DNA from: Catenulispora pinistramenti
GTDB taxonomy: Bacteria; Actinomycetota; Actinomycetes; Streptomycetales; Catenulisporaceae
Direction of reading: 5' to 3'
NCBI RefSeq assembly: GCF_018274385.1
Contig: NZ_JAAFYZ010000093.1
Location: 1 to 37,817 of the forward strand
DNA length: 37,817 nucleotides
Shown here: positions 7,439 through 14,903 of the stretch, one piece after another
Layout of the letters: each line of letters begins with the position of its first letter
Position numbering within the stretch: the first letter of the stretch is position 1
Notes under the pieces: model-generated
What the model saw: the letters and a program-made list of their open reading frames with translations, nothing else
Database searches by the model: none
Told to the model about the DNA's origin: nothing
Made by a program: the position numbers and the translations under genes

Positions 7439-8335
7439 GTGCGTACGCGACCGACGTTGACTTGGAAGCCGACCGGCGAGTTCTTCGCCCGCACGACGAG
7501 CCTGGACGCCATGGTGGAACTGGTGGCGGACCGCGGGGTCGTGGTGCTGAGCGGGGCGGGGCTGTCCACGGAGTCCGGGATCCCGGACTACCGCGGGGAA
7601 TCCGGGGCGTTGCGACGGCACACGCCGATGACGTTCGAGGACTTCGTGGGCAGTGCCGAGGCTCGGCAGCGGTACTGGGCGCGGAGCCACCTCGGGTGGC
7701 GGGCGATGGCCGGGGCGCAGCCGAACGTCGGGCACCGCGCGGTCGCCGCGCTGCGGGCTTCGGGCCACGTCGGCGGGGTGATCACGCAGAACGTGGACGG
7801 TCTGCACCAGGCGGCGGGGACGCCGCCGGAGGTGGTGGATCTGCACGGCAGCCTGGACCGCGTCATCTGCCTCACCTGCGGGACGCTCAGCGCGCGCACC
7901 GAACTGGAGCGGCGGCTGAACGAGGCCAACCCGGTGTTCGACGGGGTCGCCGCCCGGATCAACCCGGACGGGGACGTGGACCTCGACGAGGACGCGGTGC
8001 TGCGGTTCCGGTCGGTGGACTGCGATTCGTGCGGCGACGGGGTGCTGAAACCGGACGTGGTGTTCTTCGGCGAGAACGTGCCGAAGCCGCGCGTCGACCG
8101 GTGCAACGAGTTGGTGGACGGCGCCGCGGCGCTGCTGGTGCTGGGCTCGTCGTTGACGGTGATGTCGGGACTGCGGTTCGTGCGGCGGGCGGCCGAGGCG
8201 GGCAAGCCGGTGGTGATCGTCAACAAGGGGGTGACGCGGGGCGACCGCTATGCGTCGGCCCGGATCGAGGCGCCGTTGGGCGCGGCGCTCGTGGAGCTGG
8301 TGGGACGGGTGGGAGCGGAGCCGGTGGCCTGCTAG
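7439..8335 (+). CDS. NAD-dependent protein deacylase, Sir2 family
   Basis: The 298-residue sirtuin removes acyl groups from lysines, consuming NAD. The NAD-binding GAGLSTESGIPDYR is at 39-52, QNVDGLHQ at 117-124 and the catalytic H136 in DLHGS. A zinc site of four cysteines is formed by C144/C147 (CLTC) and C195/C198 (CDSC). VVFFGENVP at 207-215 and LGSSLTVMSGLRFV complete the family pattern. The long insert between the Cys pairs and the GESGALRR loop resemble SIRT4-like (class II) enzymes. The GTG at 7439 is preceded by GGTGGG. It follows the exporter on the same strand after 71 bases, but no functional link is evident. It converges with the glycosyltransferase at 8417. Confidence 0.93.
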   Translation: MRTRPTLTWKPTGEFFARTTSLDAMVELVADRGVVVLSGAGLSTESGIPDYRGESGALRRHTPMTFEDFVGSAEARQRYWARSHLGWRAMAGAQPNVGHRAVAALRASGHVGGVITQNVDGLHQAAGTPPEVVDLHGSLDRVICLTCGTLSARTELERRLNEANPVFDGVAARINPDGDVDLDEDAVLRFRSVDCDSCGDGVLKPDVVFFGENVPKPRVDRCNELVDGAAALLVLGSSLTVMSGLRFVRRAAEAGKPVVIVNKGVTRGDRYASARIEAPLGAALVELVGRVGAEPVAC

Positions 8336-8356
8336 GTTCCCAGGTCGGATCGGGCG

Positions 8357-8407
8357 CGGGTTGCGGTGTGCGGGTTGCGGTGTGGGGTCTGTGGTCTGTG
8401 GTCTGTG
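8357..8407. repeat. Short tandem repeats between convergent genes
   Basis: A perfect 14-base tandem duplication, CGGGTTGCGGTGTG, occupies 8357-8384. It is followed by three copies of GTCTGTG at 8387-8407. Both lie in the 81-base gap between the sirtuin gene (+) and the glycosyltransferase gene (-). No hairpin terminator is obvious there. Confidence 0.75.
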
Positions 8408-8416
8408 GTCGTGCGG

Positions 8417-9643
8417 TCAGGGACGCGTGGGGGACACCGCCGCGACGTAGCGCGGGGCGTGGCTGGGCCAGGAGTGGTGGGCCTCGAACGTGGCGCGCGC
8501 GGCGGCGGCGATCTCGGCGCGGGCTGACGGGGCGTCCTTGAGGAAGGCGGCCAGGGAGTCGGCGAAGGCCCTGGTCGTCATGTCAGAGGCCTGGTAGGCG
8601 TGGCCGTCGGTCAGGCGGGCGTTCTCGCGTAGGGGACGCAACGCGATCGGGATGCCGCGGGCCATGGCGTGGGTGACCTTGTTCATCGCGCAGAAGTGGT
8701 TGAACGGGTTGTCGGGGTCGGGGACGGCCATCGCGTCGATGCGGCTGAGGAACGCGTCGACGGCGCCCGGGCCGAGCCAGCCGTGGAAGGTGACCAGCGG
8801 ATCCAGGCCGAGGCGGGTGGCGTGCGCGCGGGCCGCGGGCAGGGCGGGGCCGTCGCCGGCGACTTCGACGCGGAAGCCGGTGACGCCGTCGGTGCGCAGT
8901 AGGTCCACGGCGTCCAGGAGATCGGTGAGGCCGTCTTGTTCGCCGATCACGCCCAGGTAGCCGATGACGAGATCCGGGGGGTCCGTTGATATCTCGGCTG
9001 CGGTCGCCTCGGTGTCGGTGTCGGTGTCGGTGTCGGGAGCGGGAGCGGCGGGCTCCTGCGCCGGCACCTCGGCAGTGCGGATGATCAGCGCGCCGCGTCC
9101 GTACCGTCGCAGAATCCGCGCCCGCTGCTCCTCGCTCGGCGTCAGCACGACGTCCGCGGTGGTGATCATGCGGTGCTCGGCGGCCAGGAAGAGCGGTGTC
9201 AGCCTGCTGAATCCGGCGCGCGAAGCGGCCAGGACCGGGACCACGTCCCGCTGGTCGTACACCGTGCGGATGCCGTTGCGCCGGGCCCACCACGCGAGCG
9301 GGAAGAGCAGGTCCGGCGGGTTGCCGATCTGGAGCATGCGGCGGGTGGTACGGGACCTGCCGAGGGCGCGCCGGGCCGCCGCGGCGGCAGCGGAGGCGGT
9401 CCACAGCCCCTCGGCCGCGGTGGCGAGCGGGCCCTGGCCCTCGAAGGAACGGAAGCGGACGACGTCGATCCCGTCGATCCGCTCACTGCCGGGCCGGCGT
9501 CCGCGGATCGCCGGGCACACCACCGTGACCCGCGCCCCGTCGTCCCGCAACGCAAGGGCCTGCGACCAGGCACGCTGGTCGTCGGGTACCGGCAGATTGA
9601 GCAGTACCAGGACAGCGTGCGGTGCTTGTGCGCGTTCCGTCAT
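8417..9643 (-). CDS. GT4-type glycosyltransferase (GT-B fold)
   Basis: The 408-residue protein fits a retaining GT-B enzyme. The N-terminal acceptor domain has VLVLLNLPVPDDQRAWSQAL and ALRDDGARVTVVCP; the C-terminal donor domain begins DLVIGYLGVIGEQDGLTDLL at about 224 and continues with VEVAGDGPALPAAR and VTFHGWLGPGAVDAFLSRID. The usual E-x7-E region is replaced by NKVTHAMARGIPIALRPLREN, so the donor site is diverged. The interdomain linker (about 195-223) is Pro/Ala/Thr/Asp-rich and includes a (TD)n run encoded by a GGTGTC hexamer array. A GGGGGTGGGG stretch precedes the ATG. It probably adds one sugar to the lipid-linked repeat unit on the cytoplasmic face. It is the first minus-strand gene of the polysaccharide locus. 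Confidence 0.85.
   Translation of the reverse strand: MTERAQAPHAVLVLLNLPVPDDQRAWSQALALRDDGARVTVVCPAIRGRRPGSERIDGIDVVRFRSFEGQGPLATAAEGLWTASAAAAAARRALGRSRTTRRMLQIGNPPDLLFPLAWWARRNGIRTVYDQRDVVPVLAASRAGFSRLTPLFLAAEHRMITTADVVLTPSEEQRARILRRYGRGALIIRTAEVPAQEPAAPAPDTDTDTDTEATAAEISTDPPDLVIGYLGVIGEQDGLTDLLDAVDLLRTDGVTGFRVEVAGDGPALPAARAHATRLGLDPLVTFHGWLGPGAVDAFLSRIDAMAVPDPDNPFNHFCAMNKVTHAMARGIPIALRPLRENARLTDGHAYQASDMTTRAFADSLAAFLKDAPSARAEIAAAARATFEAHHSWPSHAPRYVAAVSPTRP
9011..9034 (-). repeat. Hexamer microsatellite (GGTGTC)4 inside GT4 gene
   Basis: Four perfect GGTGTC units on the plus strand encode Asp-Thr dipeptides (DTDTDTD) on the minus strand, in the linker between the two GT-B domains. The period is a multiple of three, so copy-number change alters linker length without a frameshift. 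Confidence 0.85.
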
Positions 9644-9724
9644 GACGGCCCCACCCCCTGTGAGCGGGGCTACCCATGAATCAGAACCCTGACACTTGGA
9701 TCAAGCTCGTGGGGCGAGTCGGCG

Positions 9725-10573
9725 TCAACCCTGGCGGCTGGTGTCGTCCCGCTGCCAGGTCCGGAAGTCCTTGGTGCGTACCGCGCGCCGGGCCCGCAGC
9801 TTGGTCGCGACCGTGACGGCGAGGAACCACGCGACCTTCGGCCCGTTGCGCACCGGTGCGGCCGAGGCGACCGCGCGCAGATCGGACAGCGATGTGCGGG
9901 CCGTGCCGGATGCCGAGGTCAGCGCCGGATCGTCGGCGGCCTGGAGCGTCGAGACCAGGGCGCGGGTCCGGATCCGCAGCAGCGCGCCGAGCGTCCGCGG
10001 CGGATGGACGACCACGGTGGCGTCCGCCACCACCCGGCGCCGGTCGGGCTCGAAGAGCAGCGAGGCGGCCAGGTCGTCGCCGAGCAGGGGCGGCAAGGCG
10101 CGCAGCCGCTCGCAGCCCTCGCGCGAGAGCCCGACCACCCCGCGTCCGAACAGCCCGGCACGCACCACCGGCAGCTCGTCCCACACGTCGTAGAACCAGC
10201 GCACGGTCCACGGCAGGCGCTTGGCCGGCATCGCCCGCGACGGCCCGGCCGCCAGGACGCCCGGATCGTCGAACGCGGCGGCCAGCGCGCGCACATCGCG
10301 TGATCCCAGTTCTACGTCCGCGTCCACATACAGGCGCGGAAACCCTTGCGCGTGCTCGTCTGCCAGGCGCATGGCGGCGTGCTTGTCCGCCCGCGGGGTT
10401 ATCAGTACTTTGACGTCGCCGAACGCCGCGGCGATCTCCGCCGTGTCGTCGGCGCAGCCGTTGGCGACGACCCAGATCTCGAATTCACCCGGTGCGGCGC
10501 CGGCCAGTAGTCCGCTGAGCAGACGTCCGACCACGTTCGCCTCGTTGTGCGCGGGGATGACCACGGACACCAT
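9725..10573 (-). CDS. GT2-family glycosyltransferase
   Basis: Starting at the ATG at 10573, the protein is 282 residues and begins directly with the GT-A core MVSVVIPAHNEANVVGRLL. EIWVVANGCADDTAEIA and the metal-binding DxD in RLYVDADVELG follow; an acceptor-side region LLGDDLAASLLF lies further on. A GTG at 10603 would add ten residues (VRVPVRYWPT) unlike the family. No strong membrane helix is present at the C-terminus, so it is a cytoplasmic or peripheral enzyme. It is separated by 81 bases from the downstream GT4-type gene on the same strand and is divergent from the GT4 gene at 10665. A role adding one residue of the repeat unit is inferred from the locus. Confidence 0.85.
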   Translation of the reverse strand: MVSVVIPAHNEANVVGRLLSGLLAGAAPGEFEIWVVANGCADDTAEIAAAFGDVKVLITPRADKHAAMRLADEHAQGFPRLYVDADVELGSRDVRALAAAFDDPGVLAAGPSRAMPAKRLPWTVRWFYDVWDELPVVRAGLFGRGVVGLSREGCERLRALPPLLGDDLAASLLFEPDRRRVVADATVVVHPPRTLGALLRIRTRALVSTLQAADDPALTSASGTARTSLSDLRAVASAAPVRNGPKVAWFLAVTVATKLRARRAVRTKDFRTWQRDDTSRQG

Positions 10574-10664
10574 GGTTGGCCAGTATCGCACCGGAACCCG
10601 CACGCGTCATGTCAGTCTTCTGATGCTCTTGTGGGGATGTTTCCTCACTTGGGAGGATGGCCGC

Positions 10665-11840
10665 GTGAGGCGACCTAAGATCCTGGTCATGGTTTCCGCG
10701 GGTTGGTTCCCGCCCTATCTCGAAGAGGTCGCCGCGCAGGCGGAGGCCGGGACGCGTCCGAAGGTGTGGCTCTATGACCTGCCGTACGACCTGACGGTTC
10801 TGGACCAGCGCTTCGTGACCGGGCCGTCGCGGGTGCGCCGGGCGGTCTACCGCAGACTGCCGCTCCCTGTGGCCTTCGCCGCCGAGGCGTTCCGGGTGCG
10901 CAAGCGGTATGACGCGATCTTCGCGTGGGGTGCCGAGGCGGCGAGCCTGCCGCTGGCTCTGGCACTGCGGTTCACCCGAGGTCGGACGCGGACGCCGCTC
11001 GTCGTCTTGTACAGCTGGATCTCCTCCGGGGCCAAGGCGAAGCTGCTGCGGTCGGCGTGGCCGGGAATCAAGACTCTGGTGCTGCCGCCGTCGGCGCAGG
11101 CCGAGTTCGCCGTCAAGCAGCTCGGGGTGCCCACGGAGCGGATCACGTCGCCGAAATGGGTCGTGGACACCGGGTTCTGGAATCCGGAGCTGGCCGATCA
11201 GAAGCCGGCCGATCAGAAGCCGGCCGATCAGAAGCCGGCCGATCAGAAGCCGGCCGATCTGGAGCCGGCCGATCCGAAGACCGGTGATCAGGACGCTGTG
11301 ATGATCTGCTCGGCCGGTCGCGAGATGCGGGACTTCGCCACCTTGATCGCCGCGCTCGACGGTACCGGCGTTCGCTGCCACATCGCCGGCTCGCTGGTCG
11401 CGGGCATGGACGATCGGTGGCGTGCCGAGCTCGGCGATCGCGGCGAGCGCGTCGGGCTGCCGGAGGGCGTCACGTTCGGGCCGCTGACGCCGGTGGAGAT
11501 GCGCGATCTCTATGCGCGGTCGCGTTTCGTCGTGCTCCCGCTGCATCCCAGCGACACCGACAACGGGATCAGCTGCATGATCGAGGCTTTCGCGATGGGG
11601 CGTGCGGTGGTCTGCACTCGGGTCGACGGACAGCGGGACGCGTTGGAGGAAGGCGTCAACGGGGTCTTCGTGCCGGCGCACGATGCGGCGGCGCTGCGTG
11701 CGGAGATCCTGGAGTTGATCGCGGATCCGGAGCGGTCCGAGGCGATGGGGCATGCGGCGCGGCGGTCGGCGGAGGCGGAGTTCGGGATGGTGCGGTGGGT
11801 GGCGGCGCTGACGGAGGTGCTTGATGCAGCCGTCGGCTGA
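10665..11840 (+). CDS. GT4-type glycosyltransferase with minisatellite-encoded linker
   Basis: The GTG at 10665 has a GGGAGG site (10651-10656) 8 bases upstream, giving 391 residues. The open frame further 5' is antisense noise over the neighbouring GT2. The N-terminal half (IFAWGAEAASLPLALAL, TPLVVLYSWISSG, LVLPPSAQAEFAVKQLGV) and C-terminal half (AVMICSAGREMRDF, VTFGPLTPVEMRDLYARSRF, SDTDNGISCMIEAFAMGRAV) form a GT-B enzyme, with the donor-site glutamate in CMIEAFAMG. The two halves are joined at residues 176-210 by (PADQK)n encoded by a 15-bp minisatellite. A weak TCCTC/GAGGA hairpin (10642-10657) could mask the ribosome site. It overlaps the following GT2 gene, indicating co-transcription. 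Confidence 0.87.
   Translation: MRRPKILVMVSAGWFPPYLEEVAAQAEAGTRPKVWLYDLPYDLTVLDQRFVTGPSRVRRAVYRRLPLPVAFAAEAFRVRKRYDAIFAWGAEAASLPLALALRFTRGRTRTPLVVLYSWISSGAKAKLLRSAWPGIKTLVLPPSAQAEFAVKQLGVPTERITSPKWVVDTGFWNPELADQKPADQKPADQKPADQKPADLEPADPKTGDQDAVMICSAGREMRDFATLIAALDGTGVRCHIAGSLVAGMDDRWRAELGDRGERVGLPEGVTFGPLTPVEMRDLYARSRFVVLPLHPSDTDNGISCMIEAFAMGRAVVCTRVDGQRDALEEGVNGVFVPAHDAAALRAEILELIADPERSEAMGHAARRSAEAEFGMVRWVAALTEVLDAAVG
11193..11282 (+). repeat. 15-bp coding minisatellite (four perfect, two degenerate copies)
   Basis: GCCGATCAGAAGCCG is repeated perfectly at 11193, 11208, 11223 and 11238, followed by two degraded units at 11253 and 11268. It encodes a charged (ADQKP)n linker between the two Rossmann domains of the glycosyltransferase. 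There are no spacers between units and the frame is kept, so this is not a CRISPR array. Confidence 0.95.
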
Positions 11841-12801
11841 GGAATTGCCCGCTGAGGATCTGGCGGCTGAGGACGTGTCGGCGCGGGAACTGCCCGGGGT
11901 CGTGCTGGTCGTCGTCACCTGGAACAGCGCCGATGTCTTGCCGGGGCTGCTGGCGTCGCTGGCCTTCGGGATGGTCGGGCTGCGCTGGCGACTGGTGGTC
12001 GCCGACAACGACTCCGCCGACGGGACGGCTGACCTGGTGCGAACGGAGGCGCCGGACGCGCTGTCGGTCCAGACCGGGCGTAATGCCGGCTACGCCGCCG
12101 CGATCAATGCGGCGCTTGAGGCGGTCGGCCCCCTGGATAAGGGGACTGACGCGGTGCTGGTCTGCAATCCGGACATCCGTATGGAGCCGGGGTGCGGGGC
12201 GGCTTTGGTGCGTGGACTGGAGCGATCGGGAACGGGGATCACCGCGCCGGTGCTGTTCGACGGCGACGGCCGGATGATCAGAACCCTGCGACGCGAGCCG
12301 AATCCGTTGCGGCTGTTGGGCGAGATGGTTCTGGGGGCGCACCGTTCGGGACGGTTCGCGGCGCTCGGGGAGCAGGTGGCGGACCCGCACGCGTACTCGG
12401 GGCCGACGCGGGCGGACTGGGTGGCCGGGTCGCTGATGGCGTTGTCTCGGGAGTGCGTTGAGGCGTGCGGGCCGTGGGACGAGTCCTTCTTCCTCTATTC
12501 GGAGGAGACGGAGTACGCCTTGCGCGCCCGGAGCCGCGGGTTCGCGACGCGGCTGGCGCCGGATGCGGTCGCGGTGCACCTGGAGGGTGAGGCCGCCGTC
12601 TCGCCGAGGCTGTGGACGTTGCTGACAGTGAACCGGGTGCGGTTGTATCGGCGGACGCATGGCGCTGTCGCCGTCGCGGCGTTCTGGAGTGCGTTGGTGC
12701 TGCGGGAGGCGTCCCGGGCACTATTGGGGCGGGCTAGTAGTCGGGCGGCGGTGCGGGCTTTGGTGAGCCCGGCTCGGATGCGGGCCAAGCCGGGCCCCTG
12801 A
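11824..12801 (+). CDS. GT2-family glycosyltransferase, rhamnosyltransferase (WbbL)-like
   Basis: From the ATG at 11824 the protein is 325 residues and overlaps the preceding GT4 gene by 17 bases. It has the WbbL-type GT2 signature: VVLVVVTWNSADVLPGLLAS, VVADNDSADGTADLV, the GRNAGYAAAINAAL segment, and VCNPDIRMEPG as the metal-binding region. WVAGSLMALSRECVEACG and WDESFFLYSEETEYALRAR carry the likely catalytic acidic residues. Relatives transfer rhamnose or similar deoxysugars in O-antigen, mycolyl-arabinogalactan linker and capsule assembly. The donor here is not established. An acidic Ala/Glu-rich stretch of about 25 residues precedes the core. It converges with the PHP-domain gene. Confidence 0.88.
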   Translation: MQPSAEELPAEDLAAEDVSARELPGVVLVVVTWNSADVLPGLLASLAFGMVGLRWRLVVADNDSADGTADLVRTEAPDALSVQTGRNAGYAAAINAALEAVGPLDKGTDAVLVCNPDIRMEPGCGAALVRGLERSGTGITAPVLFDGDGRMIRTLRREPNPLRLLGEMVLGAHRSGRFAALGEQVADPHAYSGPTRADWVAGSLMALSRECVEACGPWDESFFLYSEETEYALRARSRGFATRLAPDAVAVHLEGEAAVSPRLWTLLTVNRVRLYRRTHGAVAVAAFWSALVLREASRALLGRASSRAAVRALVSPARMRAKPGP

Positions 12802-12803
12802 CG

Positions 12804-13544
12804 TCACCTGCGCTTGTTCAGTGCGGCTCGGAGCGTGCGGGCCGCGACGGCGCGCGCGGCTTCGGCGGCGGCGAGGGCCAGGCCGCCGACGCCTGAGGTC
12901 AGTCGCAGGGCCGAGCGGCTGAACGCCAGCGGTTCGAAGTCTCCCTCTCTGAGGGCGTCCTCGACCGTCGTGCGGGTCGCGGGACCGGTCAACGTCAGCT
13001 CCATCGCCAGGGGGAAGAACTGGCGGGCGCCGTGGAAGTCGAGTGCCACGAAGGGCGGCAGGCCCAGGTTCCGGGCGTAGGCGCGGGCTTCGCGGTTCGG
13101 GGCCCAGCCGTCGTACTTGCGGTTCCAGATCTCGACGGCGGTCAGGTCCTTGGCCCAGGCCGGGTCGAAGCGGCGCCAGGCGTTGCGGCGCCAGGGGTGC
13201 GCGAAGACGGCGATGCCGTCCGCTTCGCGGGTGTGGGTCAGGACGTCGGCTATGTCAGGGGTCTGGCTGAGGAACGGGACGTCGCCCCAGACCGGGATGT
13301 GGACGACGTTGTCGGCGTCGTTGTACTCCAGGCCGGGGACGACGAGGACGCCGTCTTGCGAGGCGGCGGCGCAGGCTTGCACGTACTCGCTCCACTTGGA
13401 CGGCGTGAACGTACGGCTGTGTTCGCACATCAGCAGGACGCTGCGACCGCGCTTGCGGAACGCCGCGGCGAGGCGGTCGAGCGGCCAGGTGGCGTCGTCG
13501 GACCACTCGGAGTGGAGGTGCGCCACCGCGCGGACCTTGGTCAC
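12804..13544 (-). CDS. PHP-domain metal-dependent phosphoesterase-like protein
   Basis: The 246-residue protein shows the polymerase/histidinol-phosphatase metal-site pattern: H9-x-H11 in VAHLHSEWSDD, H42 in MCEHS, E73 in PGLEYND, H82, H116 in AVFAHPWRR, and D169-x-H171 in ALDFHGA. The intact set suggests an active di- or trinuclear hydrolase acting on a phosphate ester. The HxH context resembles TrpH/YciV-type PHP enzymes more than CpsB/YwqE capsule tyrosine phosphatases. Its ATG overlaps the stop of the ATP-grasp gene (ATGA, 4 bases), so the two proteins are made together and probably act in one pathway. The C-terminus (about 205-246) is an Ala/Arg-rich helix that could be amphipathic. The substrate is unknown. 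Confidence 0.8.
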   Translation of the reverse strand: MTKVRAVAHLHSEWSDDATWPLDRLAAAFRKRGRSVLLMCEHSRTFTPSKWSEYVQACAAASQDGVLVVPGLEYNDADNVVHIPVWGDVPFLSQTPDIADVLTHTREADGIAVFAHPWRRNAWRRFDPAWAKDLTAVEIWNRKYDGWAPNREARAYARNLGLPPFVALDFHGARQFFPLAMELTLTGPATRTTVEDALREGDFEPLAFSRSALRLTSGVGGLALAAAEAARAVAARTLRAALNKRR

Positions 13545-14725
13545 GATGCGCTCCGTTTCGTGCCGTTCGTGCCGTTCGTGCGGTTCGCGGGGTTAGTACG
13601 CGTCATGCGGGCGGCTTGGGCGGCGAGGGTGGAGCGGGTGTCGCGCCAGAAGACGCGGCGTTCGCCGGGGCGGAGGTTGTACCAGCGGTCGGCGCGGGAC
13701 GGGCGGAGCGCGGCGAGGGTCGCGGCCCGCCCGGGCCAGGGGCCGGGGTAGTCGGCGATCGGGCCGCGCAGGACGGCGGCGAGGTGGATCAGCTCTCTGC
13801 CGAGGTGGCGGCAGAGGATGTGGGGCGGTTCCGGATCCGGTGGTTCGGGGACGAAGCCCGGGTCGAGGGCTTGCTCGACGGCCCAGTCGGGGTAGGCGAA
13901 GCCGCGGCGTACCGCCAGGGCCATACTGCCCCAGGGGCGGCCGTTGATCTCCATGAACCACGGGGTCCCGGCGCCGTCGCGCAGGAGTTCGAGCATGAAC
14001 ATGCCGCGCCAGCCGATGTCGGCGAGGAGCTTCTCGGCACGGTGGCGGACGTCCTCGTCGACCGGGATCGAGCGGCAGGCGCTGGAGGCCGAGCCGCGGG
14101 GGTCGGTCATGCGGACGCGGCGGTGGGCGCTCCAGGCACGGACGCCGCCGGGCGTCGCGAACCCGAAGACGCCTTCGCCGGTACCGGTGAGGTGCTGCTG
14201 GACCAGGACCGGACCGGCGAGGGCTTCAGCGGCGCGAGCGATATCGGCCTCGGTATTGGCGACGCGGCCGCCGGGACGTATCAGCTTATTGTCTTTCTCG
14301 ACGGCGGCCAGCGCGGCTTTGACGATCCAGGGCCCGGTCTCGCTATGCGCGGGAACGGCGAAGCCGGCTTCAGCGGCGGCCTCGACTTGGAGGCGCTTGT
14401 CGAGAGCGAAGGCGGCCTCCTTGCTGGTGGGCCCGGCCACCCGCAGTCCGGTGCGGTCCGCGACCCAGACAGCGAGGTCGTCGAGCGGAAGCAGGACGCC
14501 GGTGCCGAGTCGGCGCGCGACGTTGACGACGTCGGCGACGCAGGCCGCGGCGTCGTCCTCGGGCGCGGTGACCGGCACGACGCGGACCCGGCGCGAGGCC
14601 GCGAGCGCCGGCGAGGTGCCGCGCCGGGCGAAGGCGAACACCTCGTGCCCGGCGTCGGCCAGGGACCAGGCGGACTCGATCGCGGCGAAGGCGTCGGCGA
14701 AGCCGATGAGGACGCGGGTGCTCAT
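13541..14725 (-). CDS. ATP-grasp ligase, carbamoyl-phosphate-synthetase-like
   Basis: Starting at the ATG at 14725 (the frame upstream has no family features), the protein is 394 residues. The N-terminal pre-ATP domain is MSTRVLIGFADAFAAIESAW. ATP-grasp follows, with K110 (ALDKRLQ), K136 (WIVKAAL) and the Mg ligands E246 (FMLELLRD), E259 and N261 (FMEINGRPWGS), all intact. Such enzymes join a carboxylate to an amine, thiol or similar nucleophile through an acyl-phosphate. In a polysaccharide locus this could attach an amino acid or other acyl group to an amino sugar or uronic acid, but that is inference. The C-terminal tail RTNPANRTNGTNGTKRSAS is encoded by a 9-base repeat. The stop overlaps the PHP gene start by 4 bases. 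A gap of 178 bases separates it from the deacetylase gene upstream. Confidence 0.82.
   Translation of the reverse strand: MSTRVLIGFADAFAAIESAWSLADAGHEVFAFARRGTSPALAASRRVRVVPVTAPEDDAAACVADVVNVARRLGTGVLLPLDDLAVWVADRTGLRVAGPTSKEAAFALDKRLQVEAAAEAGFAVPAHSETGPWIVKAALAAVEKDNKLIRPGGRVANTEADIARAAEALAGPVLVQQHLTGTGEGVFGFATPGGVRAWSAHRRVRMTDPRGSASSACRSIPVDEDVRHRAEKLLADIGWRGMFMLELLRDGAGTPWFMEINGRPWGSMALAVRRGFAYPDWAVEQALDPGFVPEPPDPEPPHILCRHLGRELIHLAAVLRGPIADYPGPWPGRAATLAALRPSRADRWYNLRPGERRVFWRDTRSTLAAQAARMTRTNPANRTNGTNGTKRSAS
13557..13592 (-). repeat. 9-bp tandem repeat encoding the ATP-grasp C-terminal tail
   Basis: TTCGTGCCG recurs at 13557 and 13566, with variants at 13575 and 13584. On the minus strand it encodes the Asn/Gly/Thr-rich tail (NRTNGTNGTK) of the ATP-grasp protein, close to the overlap with the PHP gene. 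Confidence 0.8.
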
Positions 14726-14903
14726 GCGGGGCGGCTCGCTTTCGCGGTGGGGATGGCGGGTGCGGCAAGACTGCCGAGACTGGCTGCCGGAGTGCGTCGG
14801 CCGATGCGCCGGCCTGGCCAGGTGCGCGCCAGCGGGGGATTGAGCGCAGAAGGTGTGCGCTGGCTCCGGCGACCGGCCGCGAGGCAGGAGCTCGAAGCGC
14901 ACC

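Noticed and set aside
10642..10657. A TCCTC/GAGGA hairpin covering the ribosome site of the GT4 gene as a riboswitch-like control.
   Set aside because: Only five base pairs with a six-base loop; too weak to claim as regulation.
11193..11282. Regular repeats resembling a small CRISPR array.
   Set aside because: Units are 15 bases, contiguous, in frame and translated, with no spacers and no cas genes.
10485..12008. A 507-codon minus-strand frame opposite the GT4 and GT2 genes.
   Set aside because: It consists of Arg/His/Pro repeats without recognisable folds, while the plus-strand genes are well supported.
12804..13544. PHP protein as a CpsB/YwqE capsule tyrosine phosphatase.
   Set aside because: The N-terminal HLHSEWSDD context is unlike the CpsB opening and no BY-kinase partner is visible.
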